Assembly: GCA_015680685.1 (NCBI GenBank)
Contig: MNCI01001868.1
Coordinates: forward strand, 16,562 to 57,908
Direction: 5' to 3'
DNA from: Gnetum montanum
Taxonomy: Eukaryota; Streptophyta; Gnetopsida; Gnetales; Gnetaceae
Length of the DNA stretch: 41,347 nucleotides
Part shown: positions 35,301 to 40,883 of the stretch, one piece after another
Layout of the letters: the number at the start of each line of letters is the position of its first letter
Position numbering within the stretch: the stretch's first letter is position 1
Program-made: the position numbers and the translations under genes
Notes under the pieces: model-generated
The model's database searches: none
Seen by the model: only the letters and a program-made list of their open reading frames with translations
Told to the model about the DNA's origin: nothing

Positions 35301-38300
35301 GGAATGTTGGCTTCGACAAGGGCCCACTGCATCTAGCTAAGGTGGACGTTTGCCTTACTAGTCAAGCCGTTTTTGGCTTGTTCTAGCTTGGGTAGTTGGC
35401 GAACCCGTCCTTTTTTTATTGTACATAAGCTCTAAGGATTTTAATTTGATAACCCAAACTTTTCTCAAAAAGAAAAAAAAAAAGCTAACAATAACTCATC
35501 CATACATTCAAAATGTGGATCAAATCATGGATCGCCTTTTCAAGCAACAGATTTTGAATCACAAATTACTTGGAATCACAACCAAAATCAAAAAAAATTT
35601 GCAATAAACAAGCACTTCTAGTAACAAAAATATTTAAGAAAACATATAGTACATTCACACAAGCAAGGGAGGTAAGGATTTTTATTTTCATGCTACTTGT
35701 TTTTGCTATTGGGCAGCCTTATTTGGAATGTGGCACTCATTATGAGGCACAAGCATGGGTAGGCATGGGCAGGGTATACACAAATTGCATTAATAATTAT
35801 GGCAAGCTAGCAATAGTGATGTTGAATACTTCTATTGGGTTTCCAACTAAAGGCTTCATCATTGTTGGCAGTCATAGTCATGCTAATATTGCATTGCTTA
35901 TGAATGCTCAAACTGCCAAGGAAGAATACATAGACTATCACTAATGCAGTTGAAAATGGTGTCAAAACCACTAATGCACCACTTGAAGCACCACTACCAC
36001 CATGTTGTGATAGGTCCCCTGTCCCACCAAAGGCACTGCAAGAACGTCTATAAGTCACATACATGTCTCACTTAATTTGGTTGGTTTTGTTGGATGAACC
36101 CAATTGCAGGAGGATACAGATGTAGATAGGTCATGATAACAAAGTACAGAATTGTGGAATCCTGCAAGTCTGTTTCAAAACTTATGATTTTAAAGCACAT
36201 ATTTTTCTATGGATCGCTATACACTTGGGATTGTTATTCTAACCTGCATTTTTAATCTATGAACTCATCCCTTACAAAAAGGTCATATTTATCGATTAAA
36301 CAATAAAGCTACAAGACTTAGCTTCACATCCATAACAATTTTAACATATTAAAATGAATGCATTCAAAAAGATAAAAAATTTGAGCTAAACTAATAATCA
36401 GCATACCACAGAACAAATTGTCGTTCATTTAAGTTAAATTGTAACAAGGGCTTCAAGAAACATTTATTTGCAAACGATGCTTTCTTCTAGAAATAACGCC
36501 TGAAATTATTTTTTTCATCCAATGAGAAACTGAAGACCATCTGAAGTTGATGCATTTTTCTGTTTCTACTGTACACCCTGGGTGATGTCTACCTGATTTA
36601 CCAGAACCACTGATATGATGAGTATTATTTCCATATCGGCCACTGCAAAAAACTCTTAGAAGGTTTCAAGTAGTCCCAAACGTGCTTTTGTTATTAGCAT
36701 GGAAAATTCTTTATGTGGCTTTCCAGAAGCCGAAGACCAACTTTGCGTATCTTTAAAAAGAACTGCAAAAATTACTTGGATAATTTCAACATAAGGAAGA
36801 AATTAAACCAAACGTTGTGAAGGCCAGTGGATTCTGTTCACTTCTACAAACAAATTAACACTTACCAACAATCCTAATGTTACAAGGGGCTTCTCCTTTA
36901 TCCAAAATGCATATGCCAAATTTACTGAAAATGCAGAATGCATAAATGTAAGAGCATATCAAATATCAGTCATTAACAGCAAGCTATAAAAACTTACATA
37001 GATAAGTGAACAACGAGCTATAATAACCCAACCACAGAATAAACATCCAAACAGAGATCCGACTATGGCAGATGATAACAATTGAATTTTAACTAAATAT
37101 TTTAAGAAGAAAAATGGTACATGTTGATAGCAGACACACAGTAAAGCCCATACTTAATAAAATAAGCAATAGCTACTTAGATTTCAAAAACATAATTATG
37201 TAAAATATTAACCCAATTTTTAGGCCTTTCGTATTAACCCGATAAGAAATGAAAAGTGTCCTTCCACATAAGCATTGCACATAAGCAAAAAGCATTACAC
37301 ATAAATGATTAGTGTTTTATGAGTTTTGAACACAACATTAATGAAACACGACTACATAGGTTGATGTAGTTCACAGTAAATGTTGGAAGCAACATGACAT
37401 ATAGTATTAAGTTTTAAATTGGAGATAGAAACAAATACAAAAATTCTGCATAACAATTCTTTCAGTTGTTTGAAAAGTATGGGAAACATTTGGGTTGAAG
37501 TTCATGGAAACTACTAGCTTAGTTATATATTTATAATATATATCTATAAGTTGGCCAAAGGAGGAATCTTTTACTGACAAGGAACACAAGTTGCTCACGT
37601 TTCCCTGTCAAGTTGAGCTTAAGCCTAATTCTGCAACATCATCATGCTTTGGTAATGATGGCTGAGAATTCTCTTGCTATATTTTAGTTTCCTATTTTGC
37701 AGTTGTGTGTCTGGGTGGCAATGATGGCTGAGAATTATTTAGTTACATTTTAATTCCCTTGATTTGCAGTTGTTGGGGATCTAGCTATATCTGAATTATC
37801 TCCAAACCTTTCTCTTGCATAACCAACATTTTGTTCAGGGTTTGTGGATTCATATCCTTCTATCCAATGTTTGATATGTTGGTTAAGAAGAAACACAAAA
37901 ATTGCATAAAGAACTTGACAATGTAAGCTTTCTTAGAAAAGAAATTGCACTAGTATATACTTCTCAACTAAGCAATTCCGGGTGGATACTATTTTTCTGA
38001 ATAAACATACCTGACTTTTGTTATGGATTTAAATATTTGTTTTGTCTTACATAAACCAGCCCGTACAGTGCTATGGGCACAATATTGTTTACTGTTACTA
38101 AATAGCATCTTAGAGCATTATAGATGGAATATTATTCAGCATTACCTATGGGCTCTCCTAGAGTGTTATGGACATAAACAAGCCGTTAGAGTGCTGTGGA
38201 CACAATATTATTTACTGTTACCAAATAGCATCCTAGAACATTATAGATGGAATATTATTCAGTGTTACTTTCCTAGAGTGTTATGGACAAAATATTATTT

Positions 38301-39965
38301 AGCATTACCTACGGGCTTCCCTAGAGCATTATGGACAAAATATTATTATTTAGCGTTACTGATATATGATTGGTAGTTGGCCTCTCAGCCAAAATCAATG
38401 TATAAAATGAAACCTTCTAAAGAATTCTGACTGCAAATGATATGGATGCAAAAACAAAAATTAAAAAAAAAAAGATTAAAAACTACATCAGCATAATGTG
38501 ACACGTACAAAATTCTTCCCTCCCCAATAACATATCTCCCTCAACATTTTACTAATGCCAAGTACCACGATATTCTATTTAAGCATGACCTGTACTTCCT
38601 GTCAACACAATGCTCATACCATGAAAACCTACAATTCTTTATGCCCTATGTTAACATTTTAATTAAAGCCATTAACAGCAAAATTCAACCAAATTTCGAC
38701 CGCCAAAGATTAAAAAGCAACCTGAAGCATTGCAACAGTTAATATTTATATACTGACAGCAGTCATCACTACACAAACAATCTGAGCAACATCATTCAAC
38801 ATGCCAATATTAATTCGTCAATTTGGCTATTATGCTATTGCTTTTATCAGGTTTCAAATTGAGAATCTTTTCATTATTTCGTTTTCTTTTTCTTTTTCTT
38901 TCATTCTTATTTTTTCCCGCCTAATGCAATTTAGTAAAAAGGTTTTGGCAAAAGAATGTTAACTTCTTCAAAAAAAAGTAAACTGAAAACCACTAAGTAC
39001 CAGATCAAAATTGGGCTATTGTTCACTGACGTGGTTGAAACCACAGATTTTGTTTATCATTAATTAGGAATGGGCTGGCAGAATAAGGTGATTATTCTGT
39101 TTACTTTAGTTTTTTTTTATAAGAATCCTTGATAATTTTTCATGTTTGATGTTTATGATCCCAATGAATTCCTGTGTCACATGATAATCCTATCTACTGG
39201 GCAGAACAAATGTGGAGTGAAATCAGCTAAAGGCCAAAAGGAAAGCTCGGAAAAAGAGCCAAAATATTAGCAACTATTCCGTGTTCCTTTGAAAAGGACC
39301 GTTGTAGTTGAGGTTTTTGTCCTCAATTTTACAATAATTTCGTATGTATCTGACTGCATTAAATGAATTTCATTTACGCTGAATAGGAAAGTTCTGTCCA
39401 ATTTTTGGTATGCAACCTATGAATTTAATGCATGACTGTATATGCATTGTCCTTCCACATTTCCTTGGACAGTATCATCTGAAGCATTTATTTTATGGAA
39501 TCTATCTTTGTATTACATGAGTTGTGTACAACTTCTGTCTAATAGATTCTTTGGGTCTTCAGCCACAATAAAATACTCGGTTTAAGTTTTGTATTTTAGG
39601 GCATCATAGTTACTACAATTCTACGAAGATGAAGAAGAAATATGTAAATCTTATAATTGATAGCAATTCATGATACATATAAAACTTAAACGTCAATTTG
39701 TGGCACTATTTATAGCACTTTCTGTCGAGTGAGCATAAGCTACAAAAGTACCTGTCTGAAAACATCTAGAAACCATGAAATAAAGTTTATTAATAACAAA
39801 AAAATATTAAAGCAACAAACTTATGATTAGTCTTTTAAATACAATACCTATAGCAAGAGCAAAAATGTTAGGAAGTGGTCGGGTGCAATAAAATAAAAGA
39901 TGAAATTGAACAGCCAGCATAATAGCAAAGAAAGCAGAGACTTCCTGACCAAACTTTCTCCTTAC
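11220..39965 (-). CDS. ALG12: ALG12, dolichyl-P-Man:Man7GlcNAc2-PP-dolichol alpha-1,6-mannosyltransferase (3' part, 13 exons)
   Basis: Minus-strand split gene. Exons in transcript order: 39965-39848, 36924-36866, 29409-29338, 18800-18737, 18646-18543, 17113-17042, 15828-15742, 15640-15573, 12882-12814, 12721-12639, 12027-11934, 11755-11690, 11325-11220. All introns are GT-AG and the phases fit, giving 353 codons plus TAA without a stop. Family evidence: [51 protein letters not shown] (the GT22 HKExRF signature, split by an intron), [22 protein letters not shown] and [14 protein letters not shown] follow the order in human ALG12 and plant EBS4. Known role: a multi-pass ER membrane enzyme (GT22) that uses Man-P-dolichol in the lumen to add the eighth mannose of the N-glycan precursor; loss affects ER quality control. 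Human ALG12 has about 490 residues, so roughly the first 120, including the first luminal loop, are encoded beyond the right edge. ALG9, PIG-B and SMP3 are relatives but fit less well. Introns range from 90 bases to 10.5 kb. Confidence 0.93.
11690..11755 (-). CDS. ALG12: ALG12 exon, 66 bases
   Basis: Acceptor AATTATAG, donor TGAG|GTGAGA. It encodes [20 protein letters not shown] plus L, the poorly conserved segment before the C-terminus (WRYDKRE...YTHIL in human ALG12). Confidence 0.82.
11934..12027 (-). CDS. ALG12: ALG12 exon encoding [14 protein letters not shown]
   Basis: 94 bases; acceptor ATATACAG, donor GGAG|GTATGG. It encodes (D)[19 protein letters not shown] followed by [11 protein letters not shown], corresponding to LLHIDVAAAQTGVSRF in human ALG12. 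Confidence 0.92.
12028..12638 (-). other. ALG12 intron of 611 bases with a LINE endonuclease scrap
   Basis: It contains, in the same direction as ALG12, a short piece that resembles a plant LINE endonuclease (annotated separately). Nothing else recognised. Confidence 0.6.
12460..12565 (-). mobile_element. Fragment of a retroelement endonuclease
   Basis: The minus strand reads [20 protein letters not shown] followed by EKTKKEFG. The I-x-G-Y-A-P-Q-V-x-L-D block is typical of the middle of APE-type endonucleases of plant LINEs. Only about 35 residues can be followed; no catalytic residues can be assigned. It is in the sense direction of ALG12, unlike the large LINEs. Confidence 0.4.
12639..12721 (-). 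CDS. ALG12: ALG12 exon encoding NYPAGHAL
   Basis: 83 bases; acceptor TTTTTCAG, donor ACAG|GTGAGG. It encodes [20 protein letters not shown] followed by LFALHET, matching FNYPGGVAMQRLHQ of human ALG12. The intron before it is 92 bases. Confidence 0.92.
12814..12882 (-). CDS. ALG12: ALG12 exon, 69 bases
   Basis: Acceptor GATGTGCAG, donor CAAG|GTCAGA. It encodes [20 protein letters not shown] plus FA, equivalent to LLNNYKKSWLYKAGSLLVI in human ALG12. The plus-strand open frame 12646-12882 over this exon and the next is a shadow. Confidence 0.88.
12883..15572 (-). other. ALG12 intron of 2,690 bases with a truncated LINE
   Basis: It contains the 3' part of a LINE on the plus strand at about 13745-14773. 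The parts 12883-13744 and 14774-15572 are AT-rich and show nothing further. Confidence 0.75.
13745..14773 (+). mobile_element. 5'-truncated LINE, 3' end only, in an ALG12 intron
   Basis: The plus strand reads, with a few stops, as an Ala-, Glu- and Gln-rich coiled-coil tail ([20 protein letters not shown] and [20 protein letters not shown] are parts of it), then a T-rich, G-rich 3' UTR, then TTTCAAAAAAAG plus a run of A at about 14750-14773. The same kind of tail and the same ending (TTTCTCAAAAAG plus A run) close the LINE at 29987-35484. No reverse transcriptase remains. It is antisense to ALG12. Confidence 0.65.
15573..15640 (-). CDS. ALG12: ALG12 exon beginning ELRF
   Basis: 68 bases; acceptor TTGTTCAG, donor AAT|GTATGT. 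It encodes [20 protein letters not shown] plus AR, completing the HKELRF signature, and matches ELRFIIYSFPMLNITAARG of human ALG12. The alanine run is encoded by GCA/GCT repeats. Confidence 0.95.
15742..15828 (-). CDS. ALG12: ALG12 exon ending in LPHK
   Basis: 87 bases; acceptor TTGGTAG, donor AAG|GTATGT, phase 0. It encodes [20 protein letters not shown] followed by IVYSKLPHK. The HK is the first half of the HKExRF signature of the GT22 family; the other half starts the next exon. Confidence 0.93.
15829..17041 (-). other. ALG12 intron of 1,213 bases
   Basis: AT-rich, with no gene or clear repeat; the minus-strand open frame at 15812-16066 is mostly intron. Confidence 0.7.
17042..17113 (-). 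CDS. ALG12: ALG12 exon, 72 bases
   Basis: Acceptor CTGTTAG, donor CTTT|GTAAGT, phase 0 at both ends. It encodes [20 protein letters not shown] plus PLCF, equivalent to LLWYFYSALPRGLG of human ALG12. Confidence 0.92.
17114..18542 (-). other. ALG12 intron of 1,429 bases
   Basis: AT-rich and without coding potential on either strand; no recognisable transposon. Confidence 0.7.
18543..18646 (-). CDS. ALG12: ALG12 exon, 104 bases
   Basis: Acceptor TTATCCAG, donor GGGGT|GTATCC. It encodes [20 protein letters not shown] followed by [14 protein letters not shown], matching [20 protein letters not shown] and VLNKSSNWG of human ALG12. The intron before it is only 90 bases. Confidence 0.92.
18737..18800 (-). 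CDS. ALG12: ALG12 exon, 64 bases
   Basis: Acceptor GATAACAG, donor ATAG|GTTTAG, a weaker than usual donor. It encodes [20 protein letters not shown] plus I and one base of the next codon. Together with the next exon it matches the [20 protein letters not shown] region of human ALG12. The weak donor is the least certain border, but no better GT keeps the frame. Confidence 0.82.
19166..19285 (-). mobile_element. Short 3'-end fragment of a LINE or SINE, minus orientation
   Basis: On the minus strand, a short sequence with CAGTAATATACTCCCGAATA ends in TTTTGTC and an A run (T run at 19170-19181 on the plus strand). This is the typical look of a poly(A)-ended retroposon tail. Only about 120 bases can be followed. 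Confidence 0.4.
19530..20640 (+). pseudogene. LINE 1 reverse transcriptase domain (broken)
   Basis: RNA-dependent DNA polymerase of a plant L1-type LINE. Blocks seen in order: [30 protein letters not shown]...NYRSTGVCN (from the L-I-P-K...RPI-S block); [12 protein letters not shown] with a stop where Trp is expected; [20 protein letters not shown]; and NHYANETML at the place of the catalytic Y-A-D-D box (20428-20445). Both catalytic aspartates of that box are lost (N and E). In-frame stops at about 20055, 20161 and 20239, and the frame ends at 20538. Not functional. Confidence 0.8.
20832..21194. other. Unassigned stretch between LINE 1 RT and LTR D
   Basis: Probably more degenerate LINE 1 sequence; I could not align it to the other LINE copy by eye. 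No gene seen. Confidence 0.35.
21195..21925 (-). repeat. LTR D, solo LTR inserted in LINE 1
   Basis: Minus orientation. It starts TGATAAATCATTCAATGG at 21925, close to the TGATAAATCC of LTR C. Its U3 has short repeats with GTTGACGC, GTCGAC and TGTTGACACAT cores in place of the GATATC motifs, then a TATA box (CCTATATAAATG near 21808-21818). It ends near GACAAC at 21195. Length (about 731 bp) agrees with LTRs B and C. No internal region or target-site duplication was found. It is in the sense direction of ALG12. Confidence 0.5.
22000..22260 (+). pseudogene. LINE 1 zinc-binding (zf-RVT) domain
   Basis: Reads [20 protein letters not shown], then a stop in place of Trp, then [19 protein letters not shown] and a second stop before NCYVNHQVW. 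The W-K-x-x...C-x2-C...E-T-x-x-x-L...C...W pattern is that of the zinc-binding domain C-terminal of plant non-LTR reverse transcriptases. The same domain is present in the other LINE at about 33620-33840. Confidence 0.75.
22875..23387 (+). repeat. 5' LTR of the chromovirus
   Basis: It aligns along its length with 27711-28259: both contain GGAAAA-ATGCC near the start, GGTTGTTTCCCTCT, CTTCTAATGGGTG, and end GGTGGTGTCGT...GCACT-TAACA. It starts TATAGG where the 3' copy has TGTAGG. Confidence 0.85.
23390..23400 (+). other. Primer-binding site of the chromovirus
   Basis: TGGTATCAAAG, two bases after the 5' LTR. The family standard is TGGTATCAGAGC, complementary to the 3' end of initiator methionine tRNA; this copy differs at one place in the first ten bases. 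Confidence 0.8.
23480..24900 (+). pseudogene. Broken gag of the chromovirus
   Basis: The plus strand reads, with several stops and frame changes, as a retrotransposon gag: a W-W segment ([13 protein letters not shown] near 24197), a TFHPS block (near 24300) and a basic Gly-rich tail. Near 24807-24850 there is CFIC...[11 protein letters not shown], a remnant of a CCHC zinc knuckle with its second half altered. It would package the RNA of the element if intact. Confidence 0.65.
25060..26640 (+). pseudogene. Broken protease, reverse transcriptase and RNase H of the chromovirus
   Basis: Protease: [14 protein letters not shown] near 25090, where the usual active site is D-[ST]-G-A, so Gly is changed to Asn. 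Reverse transcriptase: [15 protein letters not shown] near 25750, RYPW near 25866, [11 protein letters not shown] near 26025 and [11 protein letters not shown] near 26105 (catalytic YLDD kept). RNase [15 protein letters not shown] near 26540. Frameshifts and stops separate the blocks. These are the enzymes for copying the element's RNA; none can be made here. Confidence 0.8.
26680..27040 (+). pseudogene. Integrase C-terminus and chromodomain remnant
   Basis: [20 protein letters not shown] and a [10 protein letters not shown] block (26710-26840) correspond to the end of chromovirus integrase. A chromodomain-like stretch (EFLIH, stop, HNTSIEDT, stop, EEW near 26965-27015) follows, with stops where tryptophans are expected. 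The zinc-binding and catalytic core of integrase (about 1 kb) is absent, deleted near 26660-26700. Confidence 0.65.
27041..27710 (+). other. 3' end of the chromovirus internal region
   Basis: No domain recognised. It ends in the purine-rich TCAAGTAGGGATGAG directly before the 3' LTR, the probable polypurine tract. Confidence 0.5.
27711..28259 (+). repeat. 3' LTR of the chromovirus
   Basis: 549 bases against 513 in the 5' LTR. Most of the excess is an extra imperfect copy of GGGGAGGC...CCTCTCTAGCT...GGCCAC near 27875-27950, which occurs once in the 5' LTR and twice here. Confidence 0.85.
28260..29125 (+). mobile_element. LINE 3' end, probably the right part of LINE 1
   Basis: It starts directly at the end of the chromovirus. 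It reads as a broken Gln- and Lys-rich coiled-coil tail, then a T/G-rich 3' UTR, and ends CGTTAAAAAGAAAAAG at about 29105-29120, like the other LINE tails here. Most simply it is the rest of LINE 1 split by the chromovirus, but a separate truncated LINE is possible. Confidence 0.6.
29338..29409 (-). CDS. ALG12: ALG12 exon, 72 bases
   Basis: Acceptor TTGGTGCAG, donor CTG|GTAAGA; phase 0 at both ends. It encodes [20 protein letters not shown] plus YFLL. The VFR-C-D segment corresponds to IIVFRVEL in human ALG12. Confidence 0.9.
29978..29986. repeat. Left target-site duplication of LINE 2
   Basis: CTAACAATA, repeated at 35485-35493 directly after the A-rich tail. Nine bases in AT-rich DNA can match by chance, but the position at the tail is what target-primed reverse transcription predicts. 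Confidence 0.6.
30155..30824 (+). pseudogene. LINE 2 ORF1 remnant with zinc-knuckle trace
   Basis: In the frame starting near 30155 there is [16 protein letters not shown] (about 30280-30330), a decayed CCHC zinc knuckle as at the end of the RNA-binding ORF1 of plant L1-type LINEs. Frame changes follow; an open frame at 30363-30824 runs to the start of ORF2. The usual N-terminal DUF4283 domain is not visible, so the 5' part seems lost or too diverged. Confidence 0.55.
30822..31480 (+). pseudogene. LINE 2 ORF2, APE-type endonuclease domain
   Basis: Starts [12 protein letters not shown], the standard start of plant LINE ORF2. Further blocks in order: IVCLQETKL (catalytic Glu, near 30910), [10 protein letters not shown] (near 31112), IMVGDFNQ (near 31195), [10 protein letters not shown] (near 31335) and [10 protein letters not shown] (near 31383). 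These are the conserved blocks of the AP-endonuclease that nicks target DNA. Stops follow QETKL and occur after GDFNQ, and the catalytic tail (S-D-H) is degraded. Confidence 0.8.
31700..33200 (+). pseudogene. LINE 2 ORF2, reverse transcriptase domain
   Basis: Blocks in order: [11 protein letters not shown] (near 32190; usual form PGPDG), VVLIPK...[12 protein letters not shown] (near 32330-32400), [11 protein letters not shown] (near 32578), [20 protein letters not shown] (near 32735-32795) and [10 protein letters not shown] (32869-32898) in place of the catalytic Y-A-D-D box, so both aspartates have become asparagine. Many stops. A 52-bp exact tandem duplication at 31779-31882 shifts the frame before the domain. 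Confidence 0.85.
31779..31882. repeat. Exact 52-bp tandem duplication inside LINE 2
   Basis: Bases 31779-31830 are repeated at 31831-31882 without a difference. Because 52 is not a multiple of 3, it breaks the ORF2 frame. Perfect identity in a decayed element means recent origin or an assembly error. Confidence 0.9.
33620..33860 (+). pseudogene. LINE 2 zinc-binding (zf-RVT) domain
   Basis: [20 protein letters not shown], then [20 protein letters not shown] and [15 protein letters not shown]. The C-P-x-C pair has become C-P-L-Y, while the H-x3-C and final Trp are kept. Corresponds to the domain at 22000-22260 in LINE 1. Confidence 0.75.
34400..34830 (+). pseudogene. LINE 2 C-terminal coiled-coil tail
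   Basis: With stops, the plus strand reads as an Ala/Glu/Gln-rich helical segment (pieces such as [15 protein letters not shown] and [20 protein letters not shown]). The same type of segment precedes the 3' UTR of the truncated LINE at 13745-14773, which indicates a real C-terminal extension of this LINE family. Function unknown. Confidence 0.5.
35165..35268. repeat. 52-bp tandem duplication in the LINE 2 3' UTR
   Basis: The unit TTTTGGTTGGCCGTGGATAT... starts at 35165 and again at 35217 with only a few differences (CGTGTT against CATGCT). Confidence 0.8.
35485..35493. repeat. Right target-site duplication of LINE 2
   Basis: CTAACAATA, directly after the A run of LINE 2 and identical to 29978-29986. 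Confidence 0.6.
35494..36865. other. Rest of the 7.5-kb ALG12 intron, nothing recognised
   Basis: AT-rich, with no coding support; the plus-strand open frame at 35570-35944 (124 codons) lacks a recognisable domain and homologous neighbours. Confidence 0.6.
36866..36924 (-). CDS. ALG12: ALG12 exon, 59 bases
   Basis: Acceptor CATTTTCAG, donor TTG|GTAAGT. It encodes (V)[19 protein letters not shown], which follows directly on ...IFALAI of the previous exon as in plant ALG12 proteins. It is far too short to be found as an open reading frame. Confidence 0.88.
36925..39847 (-). other. ALG12 intron of 2,923 bases
   Basis: No gene or recognisable transposon coding sequence. AT-rich. It contains a 41-bp-based minisatellite at about 38065-38368. 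The GT at 39847 and AG at 36925 are on the minus strand. Confidence 0.8.
38065..38368. repeat. Minisatellite: 41-bp subunits in a 123-bp higher-order repeat
   Basis: Subunits of the form AGAGYRYTATGGACAAAATATT followed by ATTTAGCATTACC and similar recur at about 41-base spacing. Three subunits make a 123-bp unit (38065 and 38188 start equivalent units). Because 123 is 41 codons, one frame stays open over the repeat (38023-38376), but its product is only the repeat read as protein. Confidence 0.75.
39848..39965 (-). CDS. ALG12: ALG12 exon encoding the YCTRPLPN segment
   Basis: 118 bases; starts in phase 0 after ATCAG and ends ATAG|GTATTG. It encodes VRRKFG...[19 protein letters not shown], the best conserved part of the N-terminal half of ALG12. 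The last base G joins TA of the next exon to give Val. The exon begins with GTAAGG directly after the acceptor, so the acceptor is followed at once by a donor-like sequence. Confidence 0.92.
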
Positions 39966-40080
39966 CTGATAAACACAAACAAAAGCTTCAATGACAGTAC
40001 AGTGGAAAAAACAAAGGAAACAATTGATAACCCACATCAGTTGCATCATTTTCATATAAGGTTCTGATAGTCAACTGCTA

Positions 40081-40250
40081 ACCATATTATTCGAGTCATA
40101 TTACCACTATGTTCCATAAGGTTGGCAAACACATAGACATGGGAGCATGTCCCCAAATGTGTTAACCATATTATTCGAGTCACATCATCGCTACGTTTCA
40201 TAAGTTTTGGAACACAGAAACACGGGAATTGAAAACATGTCCCCAGATAT
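40081..40250. repeat. 84-bp imperfect tandem duplication
   Basis: ACCATATTATTCGAGTCA starts at 40081 and 40165; downstream TTCATAAG and CATGTCCCCA blocks repeat in the same order with differences. Confidence 0.75.
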
Positions 40251-40280
40251 GTTTCAGGCAGTTAATTTTTTAAAGGAAAA

Positions 40281-40455
40281 TGCTGGGAATGCAAGAGGAA
40301 TTTGAGTTTTGTCTTGACGTTTATGAAAGTGTTTCTGAGTGTGTTTTGCTTTGTTATGATGATGGGAATGCTGGGAATGCAAGAGGAATTTGAGTTTTGT
40401 CTTGACGTTCATGGAAGTGGTTCTGAGTGTGCTTTGCTTTGTTATGATGATGTGT
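40281..40455. repeat. 88-bp tandem duplication
   Basis: TGCTGGGAATGCAAGAGGAA starts at 40281 and 40369; the copies differ at only a few bases (TTTATGAAAGTG against TTCATGGAAGTG). Confidence 0.85.
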
Positions 40456-40883
40456 ATAGCTTTGTTCCAATATGCAGATTTACCTATGATTTCACAATTA
40501 TGATGGACTTGAGTGGTGATGATCAAGCACTAATGATTTATATGTTTTGGTGTTGATGTGCTTGTGTTCACAATTTGTATGCGTTGTTATAGATTTGGTG
40601 ATTTATCTACAATTTGATGATGATGATGGATTTTGAGTGTTGTTGATATGCATGTGTTCATGATTTGTATGATTTCATGATGACTTGTCAATATATCTAT
40701 GATTTCATAGTTGTCATAGCTTGCCAATGAGAGGTGGCTCAAGTGGTTAGCTCAATATTTGACAAAGATTTGCAAGCAATAGGTTGCTAGGTAAAGTCAC
40801 ACTTGAGGCATCATAATGCTTTTCTTAAGTTCTTCTAATGTATCATAATGTTTTTTTTCCCCTCGATGTATGAAAGGGGTGAG

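Larger units (their letters stand above)
29987..35484 (+). mobile_element. LINE 2, 5.5-kb L1-type LINE with candidate target-site duplication
   Basis: Plus-strand non-LTR retrotransposon with ORF1 remnant, APE endonuclease, reverse transcriptase, zinc-binding domain, coiled-coil tail, 3' UTR and an A-rich end (TTTCTCAAAAAG plus A run). The 9 bases CTAACAATA occur just before it (29978-29986) and just after the A run (35485-35493), a probable target-site duplication. All frames contain stops. It fills most of an ALG12 intron and is antisense to ALG12. It contains one N at 34352. Confidence 0.85.
29410..36865 (-). other. ALG12 intron of 7,456 bases carrying a full-length-like LINE
   Basis: Most of the intron is the antisense LINE at 29987-35484. 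The parts outside it (29410-29977 and 35494-36865) are AT-rich and show no gene; a 124-codon open frame at 35570-35944 has no recognisable content. Confidence 0.8.
39966..40883. other. Start of the ALG12 intron that leaves the window, with two tandem duplications
   Basis: No exon found upstream of 39965 inside the window. An imperfect 84-bp tandem duplication starts at 40081 and 40165, and an 88-bp one at 40281 and 40369. The rest is AT-rich. Confidence 0.65.

Noticed and set aside
35570-35944. 124-codon open frame, plus strand
   Set aside because: No recognisable domain or gene-like context; it lies in AT-rich intron sequence of ALG12 on the opposite strand.
36540-36660. Possible additional ALG12 exon (TTTTTTGCAG acceptor followed by a short open stretch)
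   Set aside because: The translated sequence does not fit ALG12, and the exon before (36866) and the one after (29409) already join without a gap in the family alignment.
38023-38376. 117-codon open frame in an ALG12 intron
   Set aside because: It is the product of a minisatellite with a 123-bp unit; the protein is the repeat read in frame and shows no domain.
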